Assembly (NCBI GenBank): GCA_027924585.1
Contig: BSBM01000001.1
Location: 52,134,501 to 52,198,500, forward strand
Origin: Larix kaempferi
Lineage: Eukaryota > Streptophyta > Pinopsida > Pinales > Pinaceae
Length of the DNA: 64,000 bases
Reading direction: 5' to 3'
Position 1 is the first letter of the stretch, and each line of letters starts with the position of its first letter. The position numbers and the translations under genes are program-made. Shown here one piece after another: positions 1 to 11,516 of this stretch. The notes under the pieces were generated by a model. It ran no database searches and was not told the DNA's origin. It worked only from the letters and a program-made list of their open reading frames with translations.

Positions 1-484
1 ACCATTGACTCAATTAAGGTGATTTTCGGATCCATCCATTCAATTTTTTCACTTCTTGTTGAATATTATGCATTGGTCAAAATATAACTAACTTACAAAG
101 TTCAAAATTTTAACTTTTACAATATGTTGAGATCGAGGCCTTGTTTCATAGTTTACCACCTCAAGGCCAACATGGATCTACTACAGGTGAAGGTAGTCAT
201 AGGGCCGATCAAGGGCCTCGTGGAGGTAGAATCCAATGAGTTGATGATGTATACATTTCCATGTTTTGGATGATCCATACATACATACGTTTTCATGGTT
301 TGGATATGGACTTCTATCATATATATTGACTATTATCATATATGGACTTTGGATATGGACTTTTCAATATATTTTGTTATATATTTTACATATATTTCAT
401 CATATTGATATCTTCATGTGTATTTTGTATCTTGATTAAATGAAGTTAATCGTCTTTTATTTTACATATAGATATAGTTATTAC
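1..484. other. AT-rich intergenic sequence, no gene seen
   Basis: I see no reading frame, RNA gene or terminal repeat. Positions 290-400 hold a few short local repeats of a tggacttt-like word, which look like simple drift. The stretch leads into the tandem repeat that begins near 485. Confidence 0.6.
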
Positions 485-1530
485 ATTTACATTTATGTTT
501 TGTCGTTTCAATTGCAAATTTAATGTACAATGATTACAATATAAAAGTTCAATCTCAATTACATTACAATTGCAAATTCAAAATTTAAATTTAAATTGTA
601 CATTACAATTTAAACTTTAAATTACAAATTTACATTAATGTGTAATTTCAATTGAAAATTCGATGTGTAGTTACAATTTAAAAGTTCAATTTTGACTAAA
701 TTACAATTGCAAATTCAAAATTTAGAATTCAATTGTACATTACAATTTAAAATTGAAATTACATTTACATTATGTTGTCTACACATTACAATTCAATTAC
801 AATTTACACATTTCAATTCAATTACAATTTCAAATTTCAAATTTAATGTGTACTTTCAATTGAAAATTCAATGTGTAGTTACAATTTAGAAGTTCAATTT
901 TGATTACATTATATTTGCAAATTCAAAATTTAGAATTCAATTGTACATTACAATTTAAAATTGAAATTACAATTACATTATGTTGTCTACGCATTACAAT
1001 TCAATTACAATTTACAGATTCCAATTCAATTACAATTTAAAATTGAAATTTCAAATTTAATGTGTCATTTCAATTGAAAATTCGATGTGTAGTTACAATT
1101 TAAAAGTTCAATTTCGACTACAAATTACAATTCAAAATTCAAAATTTAGAATTCAATTGTACATTACAATTTAAAATTGAAATTACAATTACATTATGGT
1201 ATCTATGCATTACAATTCAATTACATATTACACATTTCAATTCAATTACAATTTAAAATTTAAAATTTAAAATTTAAATTTAAAATTTAAAATTTAATGT
1301 GTAATTTCAATTGAAAATTCGATGTGTAGTTACAATTTAAAAGTTCAATTTCGACTACAAATTACAATTCAAAATTCAAATTTTAGAATTCAATTGTACA
1401 TTACTATTTAAAATTGAAATTACAATTACATTATGGTGTCTACGCATTACAATTCAATTACAATTTACACATTCCAATTTAATTACAATTTACAATTTAA
1501 AATTTCATGTGTAATTTCAATGTATAGATG
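485..1530. repeat. AT-rich degenerate tandem repeat, unit about 210-237 bp
   Basis: The marker word atgtgtagttacaattt recurs at about 663, 870, 1085 and 1322, giving spacings of about 208, 214 and 237 bp. Each unit also contains the words caattgtacattacaattt and aaattgaaattacaatta. Units are built from smaller A/T words, so internal periodicity is visible too. Short open frames here, such as the one near 692-889, are composition artefacts. The block lies outside the 3'-coding side of the split transposase (2073-3012), and a different AT-rich repeat lies on the other side at 28440-30480. Confidence 0.8.
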
Positions 1531-2072
1531 CATCTCCTTATTTCTATCAAATATAGAAGTTTGTGGCGTGTATGAAACATTCTATGAATGGATACATGCA
1601 ACTTAGGGATCTTTCTTGGACGATTTAGTTTCTATCCATCCACATAAACTTTAAATAAAAAATTGTTTCCTAGAACTATAATCAAATAAAATTTACTCAT
1701 TTTATAAGGTTAGGTGGAACTGTATTAAATAATAATTCTTGGTTTTTAGAGATTAGGACTATTTAGCACATGTTTATCCTAGATATTGAGGAATTTCATG
1801 GAGCCATGACCATACATTCAAGTGTATTCAAAGTATCATTGTGCTTGTCACATTGGAGCACCATGACCCAATTTAAAAAAAAACCTCCCATCTAGTATTT
1901 TTAATCTTGGCATTAAAGCATTTAAAAAAATACATTTATAAAACTATTGGTCACCTTGCAAAACAAACCCTATATAAACGAGGAAAAAAAAACCTCCACA
2001 AAAATCTCCAATAAAATCTTCAACAAGACAACATGACATATATGTCAATGATGCAAGTGGCATACATATAAC
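1531..2072. other. Spacer between AT-rich repeat and transposase remnant
   Basis: No gene is recognisable. If the transposase belongs to a DNA transposon, this spacer should include its 3' untranslated part. I could not find a matching inverted repeat on the far side of 28438. Confidence 0.4.
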
Positions 2073-3012
2073 TCATTCATCTGGCCAATGGGTTATAGGA
2101 ATGCAAGTCTCCATAATACGATCATGGTCAGCTTCTATCATCTTCCATCTCTTTGGTTCACCTCTTTTCACCTTGTTTTCTCTTAGATGTATCCGAGCTG
2201 CCACCACCAAATGAATATATTGGCATGATATATATTCAGGAATAAAATATTTGTAAATAATATAAGCATGATGTTTTTTCACTCATTCAAAAAAGTGTCC
2301 CATTAGAACCAGGTCTCCAATTTGGTATGTGGACTCTCCATATTGATAGGGTCACACCAACCTGCTTTTAATTTGTGTGCACCACATCAAATAATATTCC
2401 ATATTTTCTTGATTGTGGGGGGGGTGCAATGACAACGAATACATCACCTGCGAGATAAATTACAAATATTATTCAAATGTCCTACGTGCATTTCTACAAG
2501 ATTTGTATATGTGTAATATATAGTGAACTAATTAACTTAATGAAGTCTTGTACCTTCCCTAACCACATCAGAAACTTAATAATGATCTAGTGAGAACATT
2601 GCCTCATCAGTGTGCATCTCTTGCCATGTCAGAATTGGATGTGGGCCCTTTGGATTAAGAGGGACATATTTCCATAGTTTCACAGATACAACATTTTCAA
2701 AGTGATGAAGCCTGCATCCATTTGTATCAATGCAAAAATCACAAAACCAAGCATACTTCCTCGTTCCAATGGAAAATATGTCACACATGTCTTTACTCCG
2801 AACAGAATGTGATTCTCTCGTACCAGGTATGGTCTCACAATACCACGGCATGGATCTATTCACATCACCAAGGGAAACATCCCAAAATAAACTGCATGGA
2901 ATTCAATTTGTCATATATAAATTCCTTCTAAGTAGGTTTTCTTTTGGAAATGATGATATTGAATGTTATTATCTTATTAATTGAGTTTGGAGTTTATTAC
3001 CAGCACATCGGC
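2073..3012 (-). pseudogene. C-terminal half of a DDE-type transposase-like gene, broken
   Basis: Two minus-strand open segments (2863-2576 and 2282-2073) and the sequence between them look like the C-terminal part of a transposase-like protein whose N-terminal part is at 28438-26474. Visible marks are a G-T-R-x-x-H-S-V-R-S stretch, a Cys-rich F-C-D-F-C segment, a W-K-Y-V-P-L motif and a basic end (K-R-G-E-P-K-R-W-K-M). The two halves run in the same strand and order once element B is removed. Intervening stops and a frameshift between 2575 and 2283 make it non-functional. A possible intron end (ctcgcag on the minus strand near 2450) could explain part of the frame change. The family is one I know as uncharacterised proteins in animals and some plants. 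I cannot name its superfamily with confidence. Confidence 0.6.
3008..3012. other. Left target-site duplication of element B (tcggc)
   Basis: tcggc directly precedes the left LTR (tggtgtaggg at 3013). ccggc directly follows the right LTR (26474-26478). The one mismatch fits an old insertion. Confidence 0.65.
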
Positions 3013-3281
3013 TGGTGTAGGGATCCTTAGAGACCTACCTTATTTTTAGAAATAACCTCTATTTCAGTCCATAGCTACTACCAAAATGCTACAGTGACTA
3101 AATGGCACTCATCTTCTTTCTTTAGAACTCGATTCCATTTCTCACTTGATCAACCCAAAACGTCATTCACACAATTCTGCAAAACGTAGTTCAGAGAACC
3201 TCACGAATCTCTTCAATCGTGGCCTTTTTTCGAAAATCCGCTCAGGAGTCATACAATAGACCCTACTCTGCACAAAACCCA
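3013..3281 (-). repeat. Element B 3' LTR, first part (interrupted by A)
   Basis: Positions 3013-3281 align with the start of the intact B LTR at 25243-25510. The alignment stops at caaaaccca, where element A begins, and resumes at 13493 after A. Confidence 0.9.
3277..3281. other. Left target-site duplication of element A (accca)
   Basis: accca precedes the A 5' LTR and is repeated exactly at 13488-13492. The intact B LTR shows the unoccupied site near 25500-25510 (cacaaaacccaaatcg). Confidence 0.95.
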
Positions 3282-3528
3282 TGTAATGCCCCTAGAATGA
3301 CTGTGGACCTTAAGGGAACCTGTCAAGGAACCCGACTGAACAACTTCGATATAGTGGTCTCTTGAGCCTTGTTTTATATGTGTGGAGTGGTATAATTGAT
3401 TGATTACATCATGCTTAATGATTAGCCCTGATTAATCAAGTCAAAGTGCAGTAGGACAGTTACAGTCCTAGCTCTGCGACTTGGGAGGATGCAACTGAGA
3501 TGTGTCGTAGTTTTCCATTTTTATTCTG

Positions 3529-3575
3529 AACTTCGGGACAAAGTTCTAAATAAGTAGGGGTGTATGTAGTGCCCC
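3529..3575 (+). other. Captured polypurine tract and LTR-start copy inside the A LTR
   Basis: aacttcgggacaaagttct, then taagtaggggtgta, then TGTAGTGCCCCTAGA, repeats the order found at the true internal/3' LTR border (about 11481-11530). So the LTR contains a second, older-looking U3 border 283 bp inside its present start. The same structure is in the 3' LTR near 11764-11810. Confidence 0.8.
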
Positions 3576-4270
3576 TAGACTTGTGTAGACATTGAGGGCA
3601 CATGCTGAGTGACCCGGCTGATTGATACATTAATTAAATAACCTTTTGACCTTATTTTTTGAGTATGTGTATCTGAACTGTTGAGGTAAATGAATAATTG
3701 CATATGTTAAACGATTAGCTATGACTATGGAAAATTATGTTGATGGATAATGCTTAACGACTAGCTGTATGGTGATTATGTATTTGGCGACGAAATGTAT
3801 ATTTGATAAGATGAATGAGCAGTTTGAATAAATCATAAATGTTTAACAAATGCTAGAGTTAGAAACCAGATGATGATTGTTGAGAACAGTGCTACTAATA
3901 ATTTGTTGTGAGAAGTGTGTGTAGAAACAAGTGAGACGGTTCACCAACAGACACACAAAGGAACATGGAGGGTCGTAGAGTACGGGTAAATCACACACAG
4001 GGGAAGCGACGACGATGTCGACTTCCGACAAGAATATCACGCATGAGCAGATAAGCATTGATCCGCTTTCTCAAGAGGAATGCATGAGGGCGTACGAGGT
4101 GGGCCACGACGGAGCTGGTCACGTACGAGTTGAGGGGCGTGCAGTGAGAACAGACTCACTCCTCAGCGCCATTAGTCCCTAGATAGCATGTAGACGGAGG
4201 ATGGATGGTAACGATTCCTAAAATCCCTACAAGAGTTCCTGCAAGTCAAAACAAAAAGATGGTGGCAGAA

Positions 4271-4446
4271 GGGCCCAACGATGCGGTACCCTGTCGAGAA
4301 CGAAAAGAATGGACGCAAGGACCCAACGAGGTGGTACCATGCCAAGGAATGGAAACCATGGATGATTGGACCCGACGGAGTGGTGCCATGTCAGGGGATT
4401 AAAAAATTAAGGAACCAGGAGCCCAACGACGCGGCACCGTGATCCT
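4271..4446 (+). repeat. Four-copy short tandem repeat in A LTR, spacing about 48-50 bp
   Basis: The word cccaacgangyggtacc occurs at about 4274, 4321, 4370 (variant cccgacggagtggtgcc) and 4422. Copies sit in the central LTR upstream of a TATA-like site. Repeats here could be U3 regulatory modules, but that is inference. The same four copies are in the 3' LTR near 12508-12680. Confidence 0.7.
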
Positions 4447-4793
4447 AGTGAGTTTGATTGTTAAATTAAACTGCATAAAAACTTAGGAGAATAACTCTAG
4501 ATTATTACTTAGCAAATGCATAACAATAGCTTAGACATTTGCACATGAATAGTTATTTTGTTGAGCATTTAAAATAATAGAAATTATTATTTAGGAGCAA
4601 AATAGATTAGACACCTAGTCAGCTTAAAGCTAGGAGTTGATTAAAATATCTGGGGGACAAACTAGAGCAAACTTAGGGATGTAGGTGCACTTCCCAGAGA
4701 AACTGACACTTGGATGGGTGAGTGTTTTAATTAAATAAATAATTAAAAATATTTAATTATGCATGAAGCAACATGTGTCACAGGAGATTTCCC

Positions 4794-4802
4794 TTTATAA
4801 GG
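4794..4802 (+). promoter_or_regulatory. Candidate TATA box of element A
   Basis: tttataagg in the second half of the LTR is the best TATA-like site there and is conserved in the 3' LTR (near 13029). There is no transcript evidence. Confidence 0.35.
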
Positions 4803-5255
4803 AAGGCTTAAGGAATGGGTATGGGGGGCCCATAATTTGGACGATTGTCGTAATTTTTGAATGCCTCAAAGAATTGCTGCTATCTAAGGGTTTGGCTTAG
4901 AAATCCTGGTGGGAAGGGAAGCCCAAGCTGAATTTCTGAAATACTTGTGTGAGCTCTACGACCCAAAGCTCGGGGGAGGCCATGCAACTGAAAGCATGAG
5001 CCTATGGTTGGGTGGCGAAGCTAACGGTTGCTTCGCCTATGGTTAAACGAGCTTTGCTAGAGGGATCCTACGGAAGACGCAGACAATAATGGACCAGCTG
5101 GATCGGGTTGACAGGTTAAGGTTTTGCTTATTTTTGTTAAGTTATTCACTCTTTTATTTTATTTTTCCAATAACTATAATGGCTAATTTGTTTGTATGAA
5201 GTTATTAAAGTTCCAGGTTCAGTTCAAGGGGACCCTAAAGGAGGGGTCTTACATT

Positions 5256-5267
5256 TGGTATCAGAGC
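5256..5267 (+). other. Primer-binding site of A, initiator-Met tRNA
   Basis: TGGTATCAGAGC begins two bases after the LTR end. It is the standard plant LTR-element complement of the 3' end of initiator-Met tRNA, and it fixes the strand of A. Confidence 0.92.
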
Positions 5268-5384
5268 TGGTCGAGCCTTGAGGGCACCGGACTCTCAACA
5301 CGATAACCAAATCAGGTTCAAGGTTTCTTCAATATTCTTTTCAGTATTTGAGATTTAAACTTTTAAACCCTGTACTGCTGAAAG

Positions 5385-5605
5385 TCTAGTGAAATCACTG
5401 TGTGATTCATTGATTTAAATATTTCTGTGTATCTTGTATTTCGATAGTGAAATCGCTCTATAGTTTATCAATTTTATAACTCTGTGTAATCAAAATTCAT
5501 TAGAAATAAAAGGCTCGAGATCTAAACTTTTGAACTCTGTATTGTTGAAAATATGTAGTGAAATTGCTGTGCGATTGTTTGATTTTAATATCTCTGTGTT
5601 GGCTA
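5385..5605 (+). repeat. Diverged short repeats at the start of the A internal region
   Basis: The phrase gtgaaatc-x-ctgtg...ttgattt-x-aatatytctgtgt recurs at about 5390, 5447 and 5557 with substitutions. These look like old tandem copies and may explain the CTCTGT enrichment further downstream. Confidence 0.55.
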
Positions 5606-8456
5606 AAAATGCCCAGATCGGAACGCCCTTGCTCTGTTCTCATGATATTTGAACTATGCGTTGATAAAAATTCCCCAATTGTGGAAATTCCTTCCTCAAC
5701 TCCATTGACCATCGAACTAATTCAAAAAAAAAGAAGAGAAAACGTTCAGACAGACATCCTTACTCTGTACTTCAGGTTTGAATGTCTGTTCATTGGATTT
5801 CAACCTTGTTTCAAACTCTCACATATATATAGATTCCTGTGCTTTTAAATATGAAAGATCTCTGTGGATGAGACCCATCCGATCTAGGTATTTCAAGAAC
5901 CATGTGTTTCCTCCCATCCAGATTTGATATTCGCATTGCATCTCCAGTAATTAGAATAGTATTATGCTCTACTTCTCCATCAAACCGAAACGGATCCGCT
6001 TTTCCTTCACATTGCCGGGATAATTGGTATGTAATTTATGTCGCCATATATCCCCAGGTAGTTGAACAGAACCACTCAACTCGGGTTCACCGACGGTGGG
6101 CATATTACCCTCCTTGCAGCGTCGGTGTTGTCCTCCCAACAACCGTTTAACCCAGTGGTGCACTCTCACCCTGTACAATCGAACTCTACCTTGATTTGTC
6201 ATTGATATGCTTGAGGTCAAATCCCGATTTGAAATCTGTTCTGGTTCTGAATGTTTAATTCATCTCTGCCTTTGAACATTGATTTAATACTCTGCCTTGA
6301 ATGTTTTATTTATCTCTATATTGGATTCGTTGTGTGGTTGTTGATCTTCCTATTCCTGTGTAATCAAGTCAACGGAGGAATCGCTCTGTGAAGTATCCAT
6401 CGTGAAATATCTGTGTATTCAAATCTCAATCGTGGAGTCATTGTGGGAGAGTCGATCTACCTTTCTGCATATTTACAACTCTGTCTAATCTCAGTTATAA
6501 ATCTTAAATTAAACGAATGACTGACGGTGAGGGCGTCGATCCCTTGACTGTAAGATGTTTAAAATAGAACGCCTACATTTTCGATATCTGTGAAATTGAA
6601 TGGATGGCTTATAAATTGATCTCTGTTGATTGAATGGAGCGCTATTCTTTTTATCTTTGTCAATTCAGATTATGTTTTGATCTCTGTAAAAATTAAAATG
6701 GATCACCCTAATTTCTTAGACCTCTGTCAATTAAGAACGAACTTGATTCAAGGCCTTGCCTATGGAGACCGAGATCTGAGCTAGCCTACCGCTTAGATCT
6801 GGTTCATTTAAAAGAAAAATTTCAGTCACGGTTAAAGGATTCTGAATTAGGCGTCCTCAAGGGAGTCAATTTTTCTGTTTCAATTTTTTTTTATAAAACC
6901 TCTGTCTGCTTTCCCTTAGATCGCACCAGCGTGTACATGATCTCTGTGAGATTATAGCATTGATTTTATTCATGTATTTGAACCCTGGTCTTATACTCTG
7001 TCGCTTTTATCTTTTGATATCTGTAACTTAATTTTTGGTCATGAACTCTGTCAATCTAATTAAACTTCGCTAGGGCAAGATTTCTAGATCCTAATATCTG
7101 CCCAAACTTCAGTGTTGATTTTATTTTATATTTATGGAATCAGAATTTCACTTTGCCTACATTTATCATTTTAATATCTATGTAATCGCTGTACGTTTTG
7201 GTTGGAAAACTCGATTTACTATCTGTTCAGAATTTTTGGTTTGAACAAATCATTCTATACTCCTTACGTTCTGAAGATAGATCTGTCGATTTCATACTAC
7301 TGTTAAAAATCTTGTTTTGGGGATAGAGATATCACCTGTTGCGATGAGTATTGGGGAAAATAATGGATTGACAGAGCCTGATCCCATGACAGTATTTATA
7401 GCTGTGTTTTAGTCTTGTTTTATTGATAGATGTATCATGCTGCGTTTTGTCCTTTATTTAGGGATATATTTACCTATCATTTGTTGAGATGAATACTGGG
7501 GGAAGAGAAAACGAGATCTGGGTATTGTCCATACTCTGCTATAGGGTTTCCGATCCTTTGAAAATGGAATCACTTGCTCTGTTTATTCCGGGATGAAAAC
7601 GATGGATCAGTATGTGCTGAAATGAAATCACAGTATGCTGAATAGATTACCATTGTAGGATTCCTTTTATAATCCGCCATCAATTTGGTGAAATCTCTGT
7701 AGGCTGAATGTCTTCCGCCATTGGGTATGTTTGAATGCTGGACTGACTTTGGATGAATGTCTGTATCATGAGAAGGTGTCATAGATCTGCTGCTTAAAGT
7801 TAAGATTCGTCCTGAAATTAGTTTCTTATATCTTTAACTAAGTGAGATACGGTCTTTACATGTCGAACGGCGTGAATGCATGATTGCTGCAACCGTATTT
7901 TATTTTGCTGCTGAGCTGTTTGGGTTGGGACATCCTTGGAATAGTAAGCATCTGACTTTGCTCTGTTTTTTTTATGATATAAATATACATGCTGCTTGGA
8001 TGATGCAGAGATCGAGAATGCTAGCTCCCAGATGTGGCGAGATGTTCATATACATAAAATCAAATCGTAGATCTGAGGTGTCATAAGAAAAGTTGAATAA
8101 GTTCACCGTATATTTTTTTTAGATTATTATAAATACGTCTTATTTCCAAAAACGTTATAGATTAAAGAAAGTTGCAGATCTTAAAATACATGTGATGAAC
8201 TGAATATGTTCGGCGTACATGGAAACTTCATAAGCATTTTCGTTATGGTGTTGTTCTATAGAGAAGTCGAATTTATAGGGGATATTAGATCTCTGCGTTA
8301 TTATATGTTTATTATTTTGAAACTTAATTATTTACCTGTTGAAAAACGCAGTGTGTATTTATTAGGATCTTGTGATTCTGAAGCACAATACAAAATCACC
8401 TTCATGGATCCCTGTCTATTCTGAAACTGTAATTCATGTTTCTTACTGACCTCCGT

Positions 8457-8830
8457 TTGAGTTGGAAAGGATATTAAATTTCATTTTGATCTCTGAGTAG
8501 GCTGGAAAAACCGTTTACATTCCTTATAGTTCCTGATTGAAAAACGTAGTTTGTATTTTTTTTTTTTTTAGAATCCTCTTTCGAACTGAAAACGCATTAC
8601 GAATCTCTCTCTTTTATGGATCTTTGTCTGTTTTAAATCTGCAATTTGTGCCTCTTATTGACCACAGTTTAATTTAGAAAAGATATTAAATTGTGTTTTG
8701 ATCTCTGAGTAAGCTAGAGACGCCGTTTTACATCCCTTACAGTACAGGTTTTGGTTGAAAACGCAGTTTGTAATTATGGAATCTCCGCGAATCTGAAAAT
8801 GTTGTAGTGATGTATATTTTCGGGTGAGTG
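8457..8830 (+). repeat. Diverged direct repeat, period about 212 bp
   Basis: Two copies start near 8457 and 8669. They share the words gatattaaatt, ttttgatctctgagta, then a gctgg/gctag segment, ccgttt, and gaaaacgcagtttgta. A weaker third copy precedes them near 8290-8400. Confidence 0.65.
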
Positions 8831-11503
8831 ATATGTCTATTGTTGCGCCCTCCATTGCAGACCCAATAGAACTTTATGCTGGAACTGTCCCTAGGGCTTG
8901 GTATTTTGGTTTACTGCAAACTCATGTCTAGTTGAAACCTGGATCTCTGTTTTACGCCTCCATTTATCCCTCTGACATGTGTCCCTTCTGTTGGAGATGA
9001 CGTCATGAAGTTTGAGCCGAGCTATTGTTACATTTCACTCCTGTTGTTGTTCTGCCCTTTGATTAAGTGTACAACTTAAGTTTTGCTTTGGACGCACTCA
9101 TAAAATTTACACAATCCCCTTGAATTCTACAAGAGTAGTGTTCCTTCACTGGCCACTTGGCGAACCAGCAACAGCTATTCCCTACTCGTTGCCTTTACTT
9201 TACTATGTTTACTTCACTAACTTATAGTAATTGTGTTCACTGCTGATGCGATTTTGTTAAATACATTTACAGTCATGGAGAGGCGGTGAGAAGAAGGGTA
9301 ATAACTTAATTTATCAGTTGCTATGTTTGCTAGCTCGGCATTCGACCATTGAGTTGCCAATGCAATCAACGTATACTCCTTGCTGGGCGTTGAGTGATGG
9401 TGTAACCCCGTGCCTCTGTTGATCCTATGAAAACCTTTTACTTTAGTCTCGATTAACGTCACTGCTTTTATTCAGATTTTTAATGTATGAAGATGGTCTA
9501 CCAAGTATAGTAGCTAATAACTTCGACCAAGTGTCCGATGATAATTTGGTTGTTTACATTTTTCACCTTTTGAAACGATCTTGTGCCATATTCATGGTAT
9601 CATATAGTTTAGGCCCCTTGTGGATGGCTTATATCGTGAGCTTATTTCATAGAAGATTTATATATTTATTTTTTCTTGTGATTTATTATTTTTAAAAACG
9701 CTTGTGTCGGAACTTTTGCATCCTATTTCTATCCAAGTAAGACATAATAGGATCTAGTCCTTTTTGTTTATTAAAAGTGTTTAGAGGTCTTAGGAAGTAT
9801 CATATGTAGATAGCTTTGTTAGCATAATGTGGGTTACATCTTATAAGAAAACTTAAAAAAAAAAGAAGAGATTATCCTATTGAAATGTATTGAAAAGTTG
9901 GTTTGACTTTTAGAAAAGAATTATATTTTGTGTATAACACTCCTTTTAACCCTCTATAGATTAAACAGATCGTATTGTGTTGAATGTGTTAGAACATATA
10001 ACATTTATATATATTTCAGATTATATTTATAAGTTATGGCGATTAAGACAAAGTTATGGAAGTGAATAAATATTAAAGAATCATATGGAAAAGTTTCTAA
10101 AAAATGCATTTTGAGGATAAGCGCTAGATGTAAGACACTCGTGAAATTTACATGATTATATGATGTAATCTAAGTGTAGGAAAGATATTTATAAATGCAC
10201 ATTTTGAAACTAATGTTAGGATTTAAAATAGTTGGGAAATTTAAAGGATTATATGCTATTCATTATGATTGCAACATGTTCATAAGAATTTATAATATTG
10301 AAGTATTGTATATTTGTATTCTGCACATATCCATCTTCTGCAAGTAGAGTAAATGTTCTAGAGTAAATTTCATAGTATTTTATATGTTTCTCTCAAGGAA
10401 CGATGTAAAGTAAAGTAAAAGGAATTATATATTTATGATGTTTAAATTACATAATATTAGTGTTTTATATGTTCTTCGGGAAAGAATGATGTGAATTAGA
10501 AGCTAAAGATATATAGATATAAATCACATTTAATTTATTATGTAAAGTGTTAATTATGTCCTCAAGCCAAATTGTAAGGATTTTATGGTATGACTATATG
10601 TGCTTCATTTTGTTAGAAAAGAGAGGTACAATAAATCTAACAAATTATATACTTATGTGACACTTCAATAATGTCAATTATGGAGGGATAGTATGTGTCT
10701 AGTATGTTGGAATTTTAGGACATATGTATATTCAAGAGTAAGTGGTATTTAATATTATAGAAGTGGGTAATATATTTAGTCAGTCTTATCGTAGTTATAC
10801 GAAGTATAGTGGAATAGAAGGATGTTTTCATATAACTATTCCTACAGATTAGGCAGGAGATTGAAATGAACACCTAGGTAATTTAAGTACTAGAAAGACC
10901 CTCTTATACATGCATTCGAGTTATGAATTTCCTAGATCATACTTAGAAAAAGGGTTTAAAGCCTCAATGAATGTGTAGGAATGTTGGATTATTTAAATTG
11001 GTACATAGTTAGAAGCTTAAGTCTCAGATTTTATAAACTGTGATGATGCAAAATATTGGGTCACATGTTTATTAAATTAATAGTGGTTGATTTTAGGATT
11101 TATAATAAATTATAGTGATTATGTTTTGTAGCAAATTATATGATGATGAAATCATGTTAGAAGTAGTCAACGTTTGAATTGTATGCATCTATATAGACAC
11201 GATTATAGTCACAACTATAAGGGACTATGTGATAGTGCAACCCACTAGGAACTTTCGATCATTGAAGTTAGTATACACAACGGAATCAATAACATCTTGG
11301 GTTCCTATTGATGAAATGAGGTAAGGATGTGATAATCTCGTTAACCTCGAGTAATGATACTAATGATTAGAACCACGAGTTCTATGGCCATGACTGTTGG
11401 AGAAAAATAGAATAGAATGACCTCAAGATGAGAATAGAAATTAAGTAAAGCCTAGCATCGGAAGCACGAGAACAAAAATTAACTTCGGGACGAAGTTCTA
11501 TTT

Positions 11504-11516
11504 AAGGGGGGGTGTA
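11504..11516 (+). other. Polypurine tract of element A
   Basis: aagggggggtgta lies directly before the 3' LTR (TGTAATG at 11517). It is the expected plus-strand primer site, although the last four bases before the LTR are not all purine. Confidence 0.75.

Larger units (their letters stand above)
3282..5253 (+). repeat. Element A 5' LTR (1972 bp)
   Basis: Starts TGTAATGCCCC and ends GTCTTACA, giving inverted ends TGTAA and TTACA. It matches 11517-13487 along its whole length. It contains an internal copy of its own start plus the PPT-adjacent sequence (3529-3575) and a four-fold short repeat (4271-4446). Confidence 0.95.
5268..11503 (+). other. Non-coding internal region of element A
   Basis: About 6.2 kb without a convincing gene on either strand. 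The longest open frames (such as 5558-5848, 9217-9462, 9483-9695) lack known motifs and their codon use is not distinctive. Positions 5300-8950 are unusually rich in the word CTCTGT, often as gatctctgt, at intervals of tens of bases. From about 9700 to 11500 the region becomes AT-rich with no visible structure. I read it as a structural or packaging region of a non-autonomous element. Confidence 0.75.

Noticed and set aside
692-889. Open frame in the first AT-rich repeat
   Set aside because: It is a translation of A/T words in a tandem repeat, with no start context or family signal.
3016-3022. TGTAGGG as the start of the B LTR
   Set aside because: Similarity between the two LTRs extends three bases further out (tggtgtaggg and ...tca at the other end), and only those limits give a matching TSD.
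5500-9695. Small genes inside element A (frames at 5558, 5902, 7880, 8206, 9483)
   Set aside because: All are under 100 codons, unrelated to each other, and lie in a repetitive non-coding region of an LTR element.
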